Source: Sphingosinicella sp. LHD-64 (GTDB lineage Bacteria > Pseudomonadota > Alphaproteobacteria > Sphingomonadales > Sphingomonadaceae). Taken from it: a DNA stretch of 64,000 bases. The notes beneath the pieces are model-generated. The model was not told the DNA's origin, did not search any database, and saw only the letters and a program-made list of their open reading frames with translations. The DNA is taken from assembly GCF_031157375.1 (NCBI RefSeq), contig NZ_JAVIFV010000007.1, positions 42,241 to 106,240 on the forward strand, given 5' to 3'. How positions within the stretch are numbered: position 1 is the stretch's first letter; each line of letters opens with the position of its first letter. The position numbers and the translations under genes are program-made. Of this stretch, positions 53,597 through 63,959 are shown in pieces.

Positions 53597-54726
53597 CAGG
53601 CGTGGTCGATCACGATGCCCTGCATCTCGTCGGCGACGTCCTCGAGCCGGTCGAGCACCCGCTCGACATGGCTGAAGATCTCGCGGCCGATGAAGAAGGT
53701 CATCGGCCGCTTCGCGCCGTGCGCCTGATAGATCGCCTTGAGGCCGGCGGCATGGAGCTCGTCGGCGCGGCCTTCCAGGTGGACGATCGCCTCGGTGATC
53801 TGGTGGAGCCGGTGGGCGTTGCGGCCGACATGCCTGAGGAGCGGCACGCCCTCTCGCACCAGCCGCGCCGCCTCCGCCGCGAGTTGGCTCATCTCCAGCA
53901 ATTGCGGCTCGAAACTCTCGACCTCATAGAGGGTGATCGCCTTGGCGGTCTGCCACATCTCGTCGAGGCTGTCGTCCATCGCCGAGGCCAGAGCGGTGAT
54001 CGCGCTGCGGTCGAACGGGGTGATGAACGAGCGGCGCACCGCGACCAACACGTCGCGGGTGACGTCGTCGGCGGCATGCTCGTGCTGGGCGATGCGGCGG
54101 CAGGATTCGGCGACGCTCTCCTCGCCCGAGAACATCGCCACCATCGCGTCGGCGCCGGCGACGAGGATGTCGGCGTGGCGGCGGAACATGTCGAAGAAGC
54201 GGTCCTCCTTCGGCATGATCGCGCGGAAGATGTTGAGCATGCCCCACCCCTTGGCTCTGTCTTCGGACCTCTCCGGTCGCGCGACCGGCACATTGGCCCC
54301 TGCCGGCCGGAACGAGAGGATCAGCGCGCGCAGGCTCCGCTCGGCGACAGAGCCGGCGGCCTCGGCAATGCTGAACCAGCGTGCCGAACGCTCGTGGCGC
54401 TCGGGCCAGTCGTCGAGCTGGCGCGTCACCTTGAGCGGAAAGACGCGCACGTCGACGGGCATGACCTGCCCGGCGCGCTTCTCCTTCACATAGCGATAGG
54501 TGCCGACCGGCACGTCGCCGACTTCGCCTTCGACCCCGGCTTCCTCATGCGCCTCCAGCAAGGCCGCTTCCTGAGGCGAAAGCTTGGGGTCGGGGTTGCC
54601 CTTGGGAATGATCCAGCGGCCGGTGTCGCGCGAGGTGATGAGCAGGATGCTGACCGCGCCCGACGATTCGACCCGGTAGGGCAGGACGCCGAACTGCTCG
54701 ATCGCGGGGGCCGGGGCTGTAACCAT
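53596..54726 (-). CDS. NUDIX hydrolase fused to DUF47 Pit-accessory protein
   Basis: A 376-aa fusion. Residues about 1-145 are a NUDIX domain (IIPKGNPDPKLSPQEAALLEAHEEAGVEG; EXXEE at E58, E61, E62, with the usual Arg of the box replaced by Leu), close to diphosphoinositol-polyphosphate/Ap-type NUDIX proteins. From M163 on is a complete DUF47/PhoU-like helical protein (MLNIFRAIMPKEDRFFDMF ... EIFSHVERVLDRLEDVADEM), the accessory partner of Pit. There is no stop between them, but the internal ATG (54240) has AAGGGGTGG upstream, so the DUF47 part may also be made alone. It links phosphate import to nucleotide or polyphosphate turnover. Confidence 0.88.
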   Translation of the reverse strand: MVTAPAPAIEQFGVLPYRVESSGAVSILLITSRDTGRWIIPKGNPDPKLSPQEAALLEAHEEAGVEGEVGDVPVGTYRYVKEKRAGQVMPVDVRVFPLKVTRQLDDWPERHERSARWFSIAEAAGSVAERSLRALILSFRPAGANVPVARPERSEDRAKGWGMLNIFRAIMPKEDRFFDMFRRHADILVAGADAMVAMFSGEESVAESCRRIAQHEHAADDVTRDVLVAVRRSFITPFDRSAITALASAMDDSLDEMWQTAKAITLYEVESFEPQLLEMSQLAAEAARLVREGVPLLRHVGRNAHRLHQITEAIVHLEGRADELHAAGLKAIYQAHGAKRPMTFFIGREIFSHVERVLDRLEDVADEMQGIVIDHA

Positions 54727-54778
54727 GTGGTCATCTAGACGTCACAATTCCGTAACGCCAGACGTGCCGCGGCGGTGC

Positions 54779-56841
54779 CTACTCTCCGAATGCCGCCTTC
54801 AGCTCGTCGAGCCAGGGATCGGCCGTGCCGTCGCTCGGCGCGCGCCAGTCGCCGCGGGGGCTGAGCGCGCCGCCGGCGGAGACCTTGGGCGAGTTGGGGA
54901 TGGCGCTGCGCTTGTATTGCGAGAGCTGGAAGAAGCGGAAGAGGAAGATCTCCAGCCATTTGCGGATCGTGGCGAGGTCATATTCGCGCCTGAGGTGGTC
55001 GGGATAGTCGAACGGCCAGAGATGCGCGCCGGCGTCCTTCCAGGCCTGATGGGCGAGGAAGGCGACCTTGGACGGCGGCTGGCCGCTCCTCAGGATGTGA
55101 TAGAGGAAGAAGTCGTGCAGCTCGTAGGGACCGATCCGGTCCTCGGTCGATTGCAGGCCGCTCGTCTCGTCAGCCGGCACCAGCTCGGGCGAGATTTTCG
55201 TATCGAGGATGGCCTGGAGGACGCGGTTGGTCTCGGCATCGAACTGGCCGGTCTTGATCACCCAGCGGATGAGATACTGGATCAGCGTCTTGGGCACGCC
55301 GGCGTTGACGCCGTAGTGGCTCATCTGGTCGCCGACACCGTAGGTCGACCAGCCCAATGCGGTCTCGCTAAGGTCGCCGGTGCCGACGACGAAGCCGCCG
55401 CGCTGGTTGGCCAGACGGAAGAGATAGTCGGTGCGAAGGCCTGCCTGCACATTCTCGAAGGTGATGTCGTAGACCGGCTCGCCCTGGGCGAAGGGATGGC
55501 CCATGTCGGCGAGCATCTGGCGGGCCGCCGGCTTGATGTCGATCTCCTCGCCAGTGATCCCCAGCGCGTTCATCAGCGCCCAGGCATTGCCCTTCGTTTC
55601 TTCGCCCGTCGCGAAACCGGGCAGGGTGAAGCCGAGCACGGTCGAGCGCGGCAGGCCGAGCTGGTCGCAGGCCTTGCAGGCGACGATCAGCGCATGGGTG
55701 GAATCGAGGCCGCCCGAGACGCCGATGACGAGGTGCGTTCCCGCCGTCGCCTCGAAGCGGCGGACCAGGCCCTGCACCTGGATGTTGAACGCCTCGTAGC
55801 AATCCTGGTCGAGCTGGTCGGCGCGGTTGGGAACATAAGGGAAGCGGCGCAGGACCCGCTCGAAGCCGATGTCGGCCATAGCGGGCCGGTGCGCGAAGCC
55901 GACGCGGCGGAACTTCGTCTCGGGGTCGCCATGGGCGTGCGCGGCGTCGTTGAACGTGCCGGTGCGCATCCGCTCGAGACGAAGGCGCTGGACGTCGATG
56001 TCGGCGACCGCCAGTTCGGCGCCGCGGTCGAAGCGGCCGGTGGCGGCGAGCAGTTCGCCGAGCTCGTAGATCGAGCCCTGACCGTCCCAGGCGAGATCGG
56101 TCGTGCTCTCGCCCGGCCCCGAGGCCGAGAAGACGTAGGCGGCGGCGCAGCGGGCGGACTGCGACGCGCAGAGCAGCGCCCGCTCGTCGGCCTTGCCGAT
56201 GGTGATGTTGGAGGCGGAGAGGTTGCAGAGGATCAGCGCGCCGGCGAGCGCGCCATGGGTGGAGGGCGGCAGCGGCGCCCAGAAATCCTCGCAGATCTCT
56301 GCATGGAGGACGAAATCGGCGAGATCGTCGGCGGCGAAGATGAGGTCGGCGCCGAAGGGGGCATGCTGGCCGGCCAGCTGGACTTTGAGGCCGGCGAGGC
56401 CGACGCCCGAGGCGAACCAGCGCTTCTCGTAATATTCGCGGTAATTGGGAAGAAACGTCTTGGGTACGACGCCGAGGATGACGCCGCGGGTCAGCACGAC
56501 CGCGCAATTGTAGAGCCGGCCATTGCGGCGCACCGGCGCGCCGACGAGGAGAACGGTGCCAAGCTCGGCCGTTTCCTTCGCAAGCCGGCCGATCCCGGCC
56601 TCGACCTGGTCGAGGAAGGCGTCCTGCAGGTGCAGGTCGTCGACGGCATAGGAGGAGATGTTGAGCTCCGGGAAGATGGCGAGATCGACGCCGCGCTCCG
56701 CCGCCGCTTTCGCCAGCGCGACCGTCTGGTCGACGTTGAAGGCGATGTCGCCGGCCGAGGCGGGCGGGCTCGCCGCGGCGACGCGCACGAAGCCGTGGCG
56801 GTGGATCGCACTGAACGGGAGCGTCTTCTTCGCCTCCGCCA

Positions 56842-56842
<1 letters not shown>
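54779..56842 (-). CDS. nadE: Glutamine-dependent NAD+ synthetase
   Basis: A 687-aa two-domain enzyme: N-terminal nitrilase-type glutaminase (residues about 15-300; Glu of FPELNISSY, Lys of VPKTFLPNY, Cys of CEDFW) and C-terminal ATP-pyrophosphatase synthetase (SGGLDST motif, GTGDLSE). It makes NAD+ from deamido-NAD+ with glutamine. The start is GTG 56842, whose G is the last base of the TAG of cinA upstream, so the two are coupled. Confidence 0.96.
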
Positions 56843-57771
<929 letters not shown>

Positions 57772-57779
57772 ACTCAATG

Positions 57780-57863
57780 CCGTCACCCCGGCGAAGGCCG
57801 GGGTCTCAACGAGTCGCGTCGTGTCCTCTTGTCCTGAGATCCCGGCCTTCGCCGGGATGACGA
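57780..57863. repeat. Paired REP-like palindromes between convergent genes
   Basis: Two head-to-head hairpins, cgtcaccccggcgaaggccg at 57781 and its inverse ending gccgggatgacg at 57862, the same composite as 32229-32315. The arms differ by compensating changes (cgcaag versus cgaagg), and both copies lie between convergent genes. Confidence 0.75.
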
Positions 57864-58553
57864 TCAGTCGCGGTCCTTGAGGTAGTAGCGCTCGATCTCG
57901 GCGAGACTGTCGTCGAGCTCGTAGACGATCGGCTGGCCGGTCGGGATTTCGAGGCCGGTGATCTCCTCGTCGGGGATGTTCGACAGGTGCTTGACCAGCG
58001 CGCGCAGGGAATTGCCGTGGGCGGAGATGAGGACGCGCCGGCCGTCCTGCAGCGCCGGCGCGATCCGCGACTCCCAACAGGGCAGCACGCGCGCGATCGT
58101 GTCCTTGAGGCTCTCTGTCGAGGGAATCGCGATGCCGGCATAGCGGCGGTCGCTGGTGAGGTCGAATTCGCCGCCCGGTTCCTGCGCCGGGGGCGGGATG
58201 TCGAACGAGCGGCGCCAGATCTGGACCTGGTCGGCGCCGTGCCTGGCCGCGGTTTCCGCCTTGTCGAGGCCGGTGAGGCCGCCATAGTGGCGCTCGTTCA
58301 GGCGCCAGTCCTTCTCGACCGGGAGCCAGAGCCGGCCCATCGCCTCGAGCGCGATGTTCAGCGTCTTGATCGCCCGGGTCTGGAGGCTGGTGAAGGTGAG
58401 GTCGAAATCCAGCCCACGCACCGCGAGCAACTCGCCCGCCGCCTTGGCCTCCGCGACGCCCTGCGCGGTCAGGTCGACGTCCCACCAGCCGGTGAAGCGG
58501 TTTTCGAGATTCCAGGCCGACTGGCCGTGGCGGACGAGAACGAGACGGGGCAT
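57864..58553 (-). CDS. gpmA: 2,3-bisphosphoglycerate-dependent phosphoglycerate mutase
   Basis: A 229-aa glycolytic mutase with the phosphohistidine motif [10 protein letters not shown] (R8-H9), the [12 protein letters not shown] loop and the second His of [12 protein letters not shown]. It interconverts 3- and 2-phosphoglycerate. Its ATG overlaps the TGA of the M14 gene by one base (TGATG), an unusual coupling of a core enzyme to a peptidase. Confidence 0.96.
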   Translation of the reverse strand: MPRLVLVRHGQSAWNLENRFTGWWDVDLTAQGVAEAKAAGELLAVRGLDFDLTFTSLQTRAIKTLNIALEAMGRLWLPVEKDWRLNERHYGGLTGLDKAETAARHGADQVQIWRRSFDIPPPAQEPGGEFDLTSDRRYAGIAIPSTESLKDTIARVLPCWESRIAPALQDGRRVLISAHGNSLRALVKHLSNIPDEEITGLEIPTGQPIVYELDDSLAEIERYYLKDRD

Positions 58554-59686
58554 CAGCGCCGATACTCCGCGACCCGATCGATCACCGTATGGAGCGCGTC
58601 GAGGCAGGCGCGGGCGAGCAGTCGGCAGCGCTCCGGCGACCAGCCGTAGACCGGGTCGGGCAGGTCGTCATTGTCCTTGAACGGCATCTCCAGCGTCATC
58701 GAGACCGCGCCGAACCGCTCGGCGAGCTGGGCGGTGGACATGGAGAGGTTGGCCTGGCCGGCGGCGGGGATCTCGTAGCCCTTCGAGGTCTGGAAATCGG
58801 GCGTCGCCGCCACCAGCGCCTCGCTGAACGCGTCGAACAGCGCCTGCTGCTCCGGCTTGAGGGAGGGGATACCCTCGAAGCCGGCGAGGAAGTTGGCGGC
58901 GATCGCCTCGTCGCCATGGACGTCCATCGCGAAGTCGACGCCGGTCTTCTTCATCTCCTCGAGCACATAGTAGACTTCCGGGCTCTTCTCGAGGCTCGGC
59001 GCATGCCATTCGCGGTTGAGGTTGATGCCGGCCGCGTTGGTGCGGAGGTGGCCGCGCCTCGACCCGTCCGGATTCATGTTCGGGACGATATGGAAGGTCG
59101 CCTTCTCGCGAAGCCGCCGGGTGACCGGATCGTGATCGTCGAGCAGCCGCTCGATCGCGCCTTCCATCCACCATTCGGCCATCGTCTCGCCGGGATGCTG
59201 GCGCGCATAGAGCCAGACCTGCAAGGGGCCGCCGGACAGCTCGAAATAGTCGAGCTCCTGGCCGTCGAGCGTCTGGCCGAGCGATCGGTAGGCGAGGCCC
59301 GGGAAGGAGGCGACGGAGGCGACCAGCTCGTGATGGCGCTCCATCGTGTAGGGCGCGAAATAGGCGAACCAGACGCTGTCGGACGCGGGCGTTGCCGAGA
59401 TGGCGAGGGTGCCGTCCCGATAGGCGGTGTCGACCCGCTCCCACTCCTCGCGGTCATAGGACATGCAGGCGCGATAATTGTCCCAGCCGTGCGGATAGGC
59501 CGCGCCGGCGCAGTTGAGGAGGTTGAGGGTGAGCGGGCGGCCGCCGGCCCCGGTCACGCGGAAGTAGAACCACTGATAGAAGTCGGACAGGTGATCGGTG
59601 ACGATCTCGAGGTCGATGCGCTCGCCATCGATGGCGACCACACGGATGTTGCCGCCGTCGAAGGCGCTGGAAACGGAAAGGGTCAT
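58553..59686 (-). CDS. M14-family (cytosolic carboxypeptidase-like) zinc peptidase
   Basis: A 377-aa M14 peptidase with an N-terminal beta-sandwich domain (about residues 1-125) followed by the carboxypeptidase fold. Zinc ligands are H164 and E167 ([12 protein letters not shown]) and H257 (DVHGDE); [23 protein letters not shown] is conserved. It is of the AGBL/Nna1-like bacterial group, several of which deglutamylate or trim acidic C-termini. No signal peptide. It precedes gpmA in an operon. Confidence 0.92.
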   Translation of the reverse strand: MTLSVSSAFDGGNIRVVAIDGERIDLEIVTDHLSDFYQWFYFRVTGAGGRPLTLNLLNCAGAAYPHGWDNYRACMSYDREEWERVDTAYRDGTLAISATPASDSVWFAYFAPYTMERHHELVASVASFPGLAYRSLGQTLDGQELDYFELSGGPLQVWLYARQHPGETMAEWWMEGAIERLLDDHDPVTRRLREKATFHIVPNMNPDGSRRGHLRTNAAGINLNREWHAPSLEKSPEVYYVLEEMKKTGVDFAMDVHGDEAIAANFLAGFEGIPSLKPEQQALFDAFSEALVAATPDFQTSKGYEIPAAGQANLSMSTAQLAERFGAVSMTLEMPFKDNDDLPDPVYGWSPERCRLLARACLDALHTVIDRVAEYRR

Positions 59687-59713
59687 TGCGTCCTTGATTG
59701 GTAAAAGGGGGAG

Positions 59714-60325
59714 TCAGCGGACCCTGATAGTGCGGCCGGACTCGCCGGGGAAGTCCTGAAACAGGGCGACGGCGAGCCGATCCGTCGCTTCACGGGCATC
59801 GGAGAACGGCGCACCGATTCGCGCCTCCATCTGCGCTCGACCTTCCCAGGCGACGGTGGCATCGGAGCGGCGCTGGATGCGCACGGAGAGCTGGGTGACG
59901 ATGATGGGGCCGGACCGGCCGAGCGGGATGGTGCCGCCGACGCCCACGCCGACCCCGCCGCCGCGCCACCCGCCGGTGCCGCCGCCGACGCCGATGCTGA
60001 GCCCCGAGCGGCTGCGCGCCTCGCGGCTGCCCTGCTCGACGCCGACCACCGCGACCTGCTCGGAGCGCGCATTGCTGCGGGTGACGTTCCAGCCCAGCCG
60101 GATGAGCTCGCGCTCGACCGGCGCGGCGAGCTGCTGGAATTCCAGGGTCCCGGCCTCCGAACGGTCGGCCGGCTCGATGACGATCTCGCCGCGCGCGATC
60201 GGCTGGCCGAGATGGAAGCGGGTGACGGAGGCGCCCGACGCCGCGCCGCCCGTGTCCGTGGCGCAGCCTGCCATCAGAGCCGCCGCCATGAAGATGGAAC
60301 CGAATCGCGCGATCGTTTTTTTCAT
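59714..60325 (-). CDS. DUF4136-like lipoprotein
   Basis: A 203-aa lipoprotein (lipobox LMAGC, C21) with a DUF4136-type domain: YLGW-like RLGWNVTRSNARSEQVAVVGVEQGSRE, a Gly-rich stretch (about residues 110-135) and VAWEGRAQMEARIGAPFSDAREATDRLAVALFQDFPGESG. Function unknown. The ATG at 60325 (MKK) is preferred to the adjacent GTG at 60328 for its GAGGAGG spacing. Divergent from galE. Confidence 0.82.
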   Translation of the reverse strand: MKKTIARFGSIFMAAALMAGCATDTGGAASGASVTRFHLGQPIARGEIVIEPADRSEAGTLEFQQLAAPVERELIRLGWNVTRSNARSEQVAVVGVEQGSREARSRSGLSIGVGGGTGGWRGGGVGVGVGGTIPLGRSGPIIVTQLSVRIQRRSDATVAWEGRAQMEARIGAPFSDAREATDRLAVALFQDFPGESGRTIRVR

Positions 60326-60420
60326 CACCCACCTCCTCGGCAGCGAACGAAACTGTATAGGACCTGTAACGATCCTAAGCGGTTTTTCGCTGCATCCAAC
60401 AGCGAAGGAAAGGAAAGTTC

Positions 60421-61425
60421 GTGAGCGACGCGCGCGTACCGGTTCTCGTGACCGGCGGGGCCGGCTATATCGGCAGCCATGCGGTGTTGGCCCTGCTCGA
60501 TGCAGGCTGGCCGGTGGTGGTCATCGACGACCTGTCGACCGGGTTCGAATGGGCGGTGCCGAAGGCCGTGACCTTCGTGCGCGGCGACGTCGCCGATCAG
60601 GACCTGGTCGCAAGGATCATCGCCGAGCATGATATCGGCGCGATCATGCATTTCGCCGGATCGATCATCGTGCCGGAGTCGGTCGCCGACCCGCTCAAAT
60701 ATTATGGCAACAACACGGTGAAGAGCCGGGCGCTGATCGAGAGCGCGGTGAACGGCGGCGTCCGCCACTTCATCTTCTCCTCGACCGCGGCGACCTACGG
60801 CATTCCGGAGACCGTGCCGGTCCGGGAGGACATGCCGACCCAGCCGATCAATCCCTATGGCTGGTCGAAGCTGATGACCGAGCGGATGCTCGCCGACACG
60901 GCTCACGCCCATGACATGAACTATTGCGCGCTGCGTTACTTCAACGTCGCCGGCGCCGACCCCCGGGGGCGCTCCGGCCAGTCGACCGCGGGCGCGACCC
61001 ATCTGATCAAGGTCGCGGTCGAGGCGGCGATCGGCAAGCGCGGCCATGTCGACGTGTTCGGCACCGACTATGACACGCCCGACGGCACCGGCGTGCGCGA
61101 CTATATCCATGTCAGCGATCTCGCCGCCGCCCATGTCGCCGCGCTGGAGAAGCTGATCGCCGAGCCGGAGGCCAGCCACATCATGAACTGCGGCTATGGC
61201 CGCGGCTTTTCGGTTCTCGAGGTGCTCGACAGCGTTGACCGGGTGACCAACCTGACGATCGAGCGACGCCTGTCGCCGCGCCGGGCCGGCGATCCGCCGC
61301 TGCTGATCGCCGACAATGCCCGCATCCTCGGCACCGTGCCGTGGCGGCCGGCGCGCGACGATCTCGACACGATCGTCGCCGACGCGCTCGCCTGGGAAAG
61401 GGCGCTGGCCGAACGGCACCGCTAG
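60421..61425 (+). CDS. galE: UDP-glucose 4-epimerase
   Basis: A 334-aa extended SDR. NAD site TGGAGYIGSH, catalytic S/Y/K in FSSTAATYG and NPYGWSK, and the GalE-type YFNVAGADPRGRSGQ and GTDYDTPDGTGVRDYIHVSDLA blocks. It interconverts UDP-glucose and UDP-galactose for surface polysaccharide. Start GTG 60421, behind AAGGAAAG. A dispersed repeat follows its stop. Confidence 0.95.
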   Translation: MSDARVPVLVTGGAGYIGSHAVLALLDAGWPVVVIDDLSTGFEWAVPKAVTFVRGDVADQDLVARIIAEHDIGAIMHFAGSIIVPESVADPLKYYGNNTVKSRALIESAVNGGVRHFIFSSTAATYGIPETVPVREDMPTQPINPYGWSKLMTERMLADTAHAHDMNYCALRYFNVAGADPRGRSGQSTAGATHLIKVAVEAAIGKRGHVDVFGTDYDTPDGTGVRDYIHVSDLAAAHVAALEKLIAEPEASHIMNCGYGRGFSVLEVLDSVDRVTNLTIERRLSPRRAGDPPLLIADNARILGTVPWRPARDDLDTIVADALAWERALAERHR

Positions 61426-61442
61426 CTGGTCTTGCCTTATCG

Positions 61443-61527
61443 CGTCATTGCGAGGAGCGAAGCGACGAAGCAATCCAGTGTGGCGCCCGAGGCTGCGCTG
61501 GATTGCTTCGCTGCGCTCGCAATGACG
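61443..61527. repeat. Dispersed cgtcattgcgagg inverted repeat
   Basis: Begins cgtcattgcgaggagcgaag and ends gcgctcgcaatgacg, with inverted caatccag/ctggattg arms inside. Second copy of the family at 49108-49227; it lies in the 282-bp gap between galE and the small lipoprotein gene, which otherwise shows only a promoter region. Confidence 0.75.
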
Positions 61528-61707
61528 GTTTCAGACTCGGGGAAGGATTTGCCAATCGGCTGCCGCTTTCGAGAATAAGCATGCCGAACCGGCTGCGCAC
61601 CGGTCACGATCGTGCAAAGTTGCGCGGCCGCGCTTTCCCGCATTGCAGCGAAGCCGCCCCGGTGGTTGTTTCCCAACCCCACGATTCGTCAACAGGGGAA
61701 CCCAGCA

Positions 61708-61956
61708 ATGAAACTCGCTTCCACGCTTTTCCTCGCCGCCGGCCTGGTGGCTCTCAGCGCCTGCGGGGGCGGCGCCGAGACCAACGTTGCGGCCAACAAC
61801 ACCGCTGACGAGCTCTACAACCTGACCGACGAGGATCTCGGCGGCGACAACCTGCTCGACGCCAATGCGGTGCTCGGCAACGCGGCGGACGCGAACCTCG
61901 CGGCACCGCCGGTCGACGCCAATGCGACGGCGGAGAATGTATCGAACGGCCTCTAG
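61708..61956 (+). CDS. Small Asn/Ala-rich lipoprotein
   Basis: An 82-aa predicted lipoprotein: signal MKLASTLFLAAGLVALSAC (C19) and a short mature part rich in Asn, Ala and Asp (DLGGDNLLDANAVLGNAADANL). No known family. ATG 61708 behind AGGGGAA. It is followed by a clear terminator at 62002. The composition resembles the tail of the cytochrome at 39549. Confidence 0.75.
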   Translation: MKLASTLFLAAGLVALSACGGGAETNVAANNTADELYNLTDEDLGGDNLLDANAVLGNAADANLAAPPVDANATAENVSNGL

Positions 61957-62001
61957 GCTCCTTTTACCGCGGAGGTCTCCCTAGGTTGAAGCGGTAGCCT
62001 G

Positions 62002-62036
62002 GCCCCCGGTCTCTCCAGGAGATCGGGGGCTTTTTT
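62002..62036 (+). terminator. Rho-independent terminator
   Basis: GCCCCCG (62002-62008) pairs with CGGGGGC (62024-62030), with an inner TCTCtccaGGAGA helix, followed by TTTTTT (62031-62036). It ends the small lipoprotein transcript and precedes the SMR gene. Confidence 0.9.
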
Positions 62037-62098
62037 GGCTTTGCGGAGCCCGCGCGTGTAGGTCTCCCGCGTGCACTCTTGCATGGAAGGCTCCTGCC

Positions 62099-62434
62099 AT
62101 GAATGCCTGGATGCTGCTTGCCGCCGCGATCGTGCTGGAGATCTGCGCGACCAGCTTGCTCAAGGCCTCGGCCGGCTTCACGCGGCCGCTCTACGGGATC
62201 GGCTCGATCGCGCTCTATACCTTGTGCTTCTGGCTGCTCGCCTTCGCCTTCACGCGAATCCCGGTCGGCGTCGCCTATGCGATCTGGTCGGGCGTCGGTA
62301 TCGTCGGCATCGCGCTGATCGGCGTCTTCCTGTTCCGCCAGCCGCTGACGCTCTCGCAGATCGGATTCATGGCGCTGGTCGGCATCGGCGCGGTCGGGCT
62401 CAGCCTGGTGACGCCGGCCCAGGCGATGCACTGA
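62099..62434 (+). CDS. Small multidrug resistance (SMR) family efflux protein
   Basis: A 111-aa four-helix membrane protein with the essential Glu (E14 in IVLEICATSLLKAS), the WSGVGIVGIALIGVFLFRQ block and a size typical of EmrE/QacE. It exports small cations as a proton-coupled dimer. No guanidine-II type riboswitch hairpins with ACGR loops are seen upstream, so a Gdx assignment is not favoured. Convergent with the HxlR gene, with one base between the stops. Confidence 0.9.
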   Translation: MNAWMLLAAAIVLEICATSLLKASAGFTRPLYGIGSIALYTLCFWLLAFAFTRIPVGVAYAIWSGVGIVGIALIGVFLFRQPLTLSQIGFMALVGIGAVGLSLVTPAQAMH

Positions 62435-62435
62435 A

Positions 62436-62825
62436 TCATCGCGCCAGCTCGACCTTCGGGAAATCGCGGGACCAGATTTCGAGCTGGTCCAGCAGCCGGC
62501 TGAGCTCCGCGCCCTTTTCGGTCAGCGCATAGGCTTCGCCGCGCGCACCGGTCGGACGGCAGATGAGGCCATAGCGCTCCAGCGCGACGATCCGCTCGGT
62601 CAGGACCTTAGGGGTTGCCGTGGGCAGGCAGGCCGCGATCTCGCCGAACCGTTTTGGCCCCTGGGCCAGATGATAGAGCGTCAGCGCACTCCAGCGATGG
62701 CCGAGAAACGCAAGCCAGGCCTCGACCGTGCATTCGCTGGCAAGGCGGAAGAAATCGGCATCGAACAGCTCCTCGGGCGGCGGCGGGAGCTCGGGCTCGA
62801 CCACGGCTAAGGCTGGCATCGTCAT
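62436..62825 (-). CDS. HxlR-family regulator
   Basis: A 129-aa winged-helix regulator: CTVEAWLAFLGHRWSALTLYHLAQGPKRFGEIAACLPTATPKVLTERIVALERYGLI. The HxlR family senses electrophiles through an N-terminal Cys; one Cys (in ASECTVEAW) is in the right place. Divergent from the alpha/beta hydrolase gene across 77 bases, its likely target. Start 62825 or 62819. Confidence 0.88.
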   Translation of the reverse strand: MTMPALAVVEPELPPPPEELFDADFFRLASECTVEAWLAFLGHRWSALTLYHLAQGPKRFGEIAACLPTATPKVLTERIVALERYGLICRPTGARGEAYALTEKGAELSRLLDQLEIWSRDFPKVELAR

Positions 62826-62902
62826 CTGGCTACCCGTTTGGAAAGGAGCGGTCCGACGTGCTGTGTCGCGCAGTGGATGCGAATCGGCAAGGGAGTAGAT
62901 CG

Positions 62903-63871
62903 ATGACCAGACGCGAATTTTTGACCACGAGCACGGCGGCGGCGGGGCTGATCGGCAGCGGGCTGGGAACGGCCGCGCGGGCCGAGGCGCCGCGCGAATG
63001 GCGGCCGGCGGAATTCCATGCGGCGCGGCGCTTCCTCGACACGCAGTTCGGCCGCATCGCCTATGTCGAACGCGGCATCGGGCCGGCCGCCCTGTTCCTG
63101 CATGGCTGGCCGCTCAACGGGTTCCAGTGGCGTGGCGCGATGGCCGGGCTTGCTGATATCCGGCGGTGCGTGGCCGCGGATTTCATGGGCCTGGGCTATA
63201 GCGACGTCCCGGCCGATGCCGATCTGTCGCCGATCGCCCAGAGCGAGATGGTCGTCACGGTGATGGACGTGCTCGGCATCGAGGCGGCCGACATCGTCTC
63301 CAACGACAGCGCGACCGCGATCGCCCAGCTGCTGGCCGCCCGCCATCCGCAGCGGGTGCGCTCGCTGCTCATCACCAATGGTGACGTCCACACCAACAGC
63401 CCGCCGGCCTTGCTCGAGCCCGCGCTGGCAGCGGCGCGTGCCGGCGAGCTGATCCGCAATTTCGACCGCCAGCTTGCCGACAGTGCGTTCGCGCAATCGA
63501 GTGAGAGCGGCATCACCCTGGGTCCGGTCTACACCGATCCACGCATCCTCACGCCCGAGCTGCTCGAAACCTATCTGCGCCCGCTGGTCACGGGCGAGAA
63601 GCGGCGCAGTCAGGCGCAGGGTTATGGTATCGCCTTCGTTCCCAATCCGCTGCTCGCGATCGAGCCGGCGCTGCGCCGGTCGGCGATTCCGGCGCGGATG
63701 GTCTGGGGGACCGCCGATATCCTGTTTCCTCCTGAGTGGGCCGCGTGGCTCGACCGGACCCTGCCGGGCTCGCGCGGAGTCCGCTACGTGGAGGGCGCAA
63801 AGCTGTTCTTTCCTGAAGAATTCCCGGACACGATCGTCGAAGAGGCCCGGTCGCTCTGGGAGGGCATTTGA
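62903..63871 (+). CDS. Tat-exported alpha/beta hydrolase with Asp nucleophile
   Basis: A 322-aa hydrolase. The N-terminus MTRREFLTTSTAAAGLIGSG is a twin-arginine signal. The fold begins LFLHGWPLNGFQWRGAM, and the nucleophile elbow is VSNDSATAI (D135), Asp instead of Ser, as in haloalkane-dehalogenase and epoxide-hydrolase relatives. Substrate unknown. Start ATG 62903; the frame runs open to 62615 inside the divergent gene. Probably regulated by the HxlR protein. Confidence 0.85.
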   Translation: MTRREFLTTSTAAAGLIGSGLGTAARAEAPREWRPAEFHAARRFLDTQFGRIAYVERGIGPAALFLHGWPLNGFQWRGAMAGLADIRRCVAADFMGLGYSDVPADADLSPIAQSEMVVTVMDVLGIEAADIVSNDSATAIAQLLAARHPQRVRSLLITNGDVHTNSPPALLEPALAAARAGELIRNFDRQLADSAFAQSSESGITLGPVYTDPRILTPELLETYLRPLVTGEKRRSQAQGYGIAFVPNPLLAIEPALRRSAIPARMVWGTADILFPPEWAAWLDRTLPGSRGVRYVEGAKLFFPEEFPDTIVEEARSLWEGI

Positions 63872-63959
63872 GGATGGCCGTCATGTCGAAACGGGCGGAC
63901 CTCGTTCGTCGCAGGATCGGCAACCCATGAAGCCCACTGACACGATGAGGAGACCCGCG

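Noticed and set aside
61605..61630. GATCGTGCAA sequence resembling the AraC-site repeat
   Set aside because: Only the first ten bases agree and no AraC-linked gene is nearby; probably chance.
62037..62098. Guanidine riboswitch before the SMR gene
   Set aside because: No pair of short hairpins with ACGR loops, nor a ykkC-like fold, in the 62 bases available.
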